Origin: Hirundichthys speculiger
Lineage: Eukaryota; Chordata; Actinopteri; Beloniformes; Exocoetidae
Assembly (NCBI GenBank): GCA_018398805.1
Contig: JAGFBZ010000908.1
Span: 186,001 to 250,000 of the forward strand
DNA length: 64,000 nucleotides
Direction of reading: 5' to 3'
Positions 63,307 through 64,000 of the stretch are shown here, piece by piece. The notes under the pieces were generated by a model that ran no database searches, was not told the DNA's origin, and saw nothing but the letters and a program-made list of their open reading frames with translations. Numbering within the stretch: the first letter of the stretch is position 1; every line of letters begins with the position of its first letter. The position numbers and the translations under genes are program-made.

Positions 63307-64000
63307 GCAAGAAAGAAGGTGGATCAAGAAGCGACTGAGGATTCATTTAGGAGCAAACCAAGAAAGCAAGAGAAAGGACACAGGCTAAAGATTAGCTGAG
63401 CCAACTGTGACACATGGTTTAGAGCATGCCTGTTTTTTAACCCATTCCACATGCAGATGCAGTATTGATTTGGACTGTGAGGGCCATGCAATGTCAGAGG
63501 CGCGTTAAATACAAGAAGGGGGGATGGTGGAAGTCGGGTTTGGGGGATAGAAAATCAATTTCTTTGCTTAAACAGTACACAACCCTTTGAAAAAGAAACC
63601 AGACAGAAAGAGAGAAGAACAGACAGGAAGAGGTAGAGATGTCCTGGACTGCAAGACAAGCTGGTTCATTTGAGCCACGACGCTCATAGTGGTTCCACTT
63701 TCTCTGCATCCTTGCCTCAGCCCACACAACTCTGTGCTTTTGTTGCTGGGATGCTCTGGTCAGCACATTCTGCCTCTTTGTCTGCAGTAACTTCACCTTT
63801 CCTTGTTTTGTCGATAACTGTATGGCTACCAAGGGTGGGTGGGAAAGCACCTAGCGCTTGGCTGCACCGGCATACACACCCAGCTTAAAAACTACAATGC
63901 ACACAAGCACGCACGTGAACAATAAAGCTCTGACGTGTCTCATTCAGTGCTAGAAAAAAAGAAAATGGTTTTCTATAGGGCTATAAAATGTCAAAGGTGT
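62300..64000. other. AT-rich intronic sequence at the right edge
   Basis: No gene was recognised. From about 62640 to 63230 the sequence is very AT-rich and contains AATAAA at 63059-63064 and 63184-63189, but no upstream open frame. A second TA tract follows at 63233-63300. The 118-codon minus-strand frame at 63494-63850 has no signature. Confidence 0.6.
63233..63300. repeat. (TA)n tract
   Basis: Sixty-eight bases of uninterrupted TA repeats followed by CACATAG. Confidence 0.93.

Overview
The window is vertebrate, and most likely teleost fish, chromosomal DNA. It holds one recognisable coding segment in 64 kb: exon 2 of an ephrin-A5 gene (efna5), on the minus strand at 4922-5214. The exon has a GT donor, an AG acceptor with a polypyrimidine tract and a plausible branch point, and the split-codon phases expected for an ephrin exon 2. 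No other exon was recognised. Positions 1-4921 are therefore read as part of intron 2, and 5215-64000 as part of the very long intron 1, with exon 1 (signal peptide and N-terminus) beyond the right edge and exons 3 onward beyond the left edge. The teleost assignment rests on the repeat content: tRNA-derived SINEs with (ATGG)n tails, 3' ends of a fish-type non-LTR retrotransposon, a Tc1/mariner-type miniature element and a hAT-type element. Species, and efna5a versus efna5b, cannot be decided from the sequence alone.

Layout. 1-4921: intron 2, with a CpG-rich patch near 2.1-2.2 kb and a nearly complete SINE at 3431-3766. 4922-5214: the efna5 exon. 5215-23 kb: intron 1 with microsatellites and a second SINE at 15018-15209. 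23336-24445: a 1,110-bp hAT-type non-autonomous element with an exact 8-bp target-site duplication and a decayed BED zinc-finger fragment. 27.5-28.9 kb: three long G-runs and a CpG-rich patch. 30.2-30.7 kb: a probable DNA-transposon relic. 35.6 kb: a perfect 18-bp-arm hairpin. 40.3-40.7 and 44.6-44.9 kb: two 5'-truncated LINE ends. 45788-46004 and 62083-62299: a 217-bp sequence present twice in opposite orientation with two mismatches by eye. 51.4 kb: a 32-base G-run. 52.8 kb: a 28-bp perfect palindrome. 61648-62009: a 362-bp Tc1/mariner-type MITE inserted in a TA microsatellite.

There is no operon, CRISPR array, RNA gene or multi-gene system visible. The only functional unit supported is efna5, which encodes a GPI-anchored ligand of Eph receptor kinases used in axon guidance and tissue boundary formation. 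The large intron may carry enhancers, but that cannot be read without cross-species alignment. I did not find a convincing undescribed biological system. The most unusual items are the inverted 217-bp pair 16 kb apart, the hairpin at 35.6 kb, the palindrome at 52.8 kb and the hAT element. Element names were assigned by recognising conserved sequence patterns, not by a database search.
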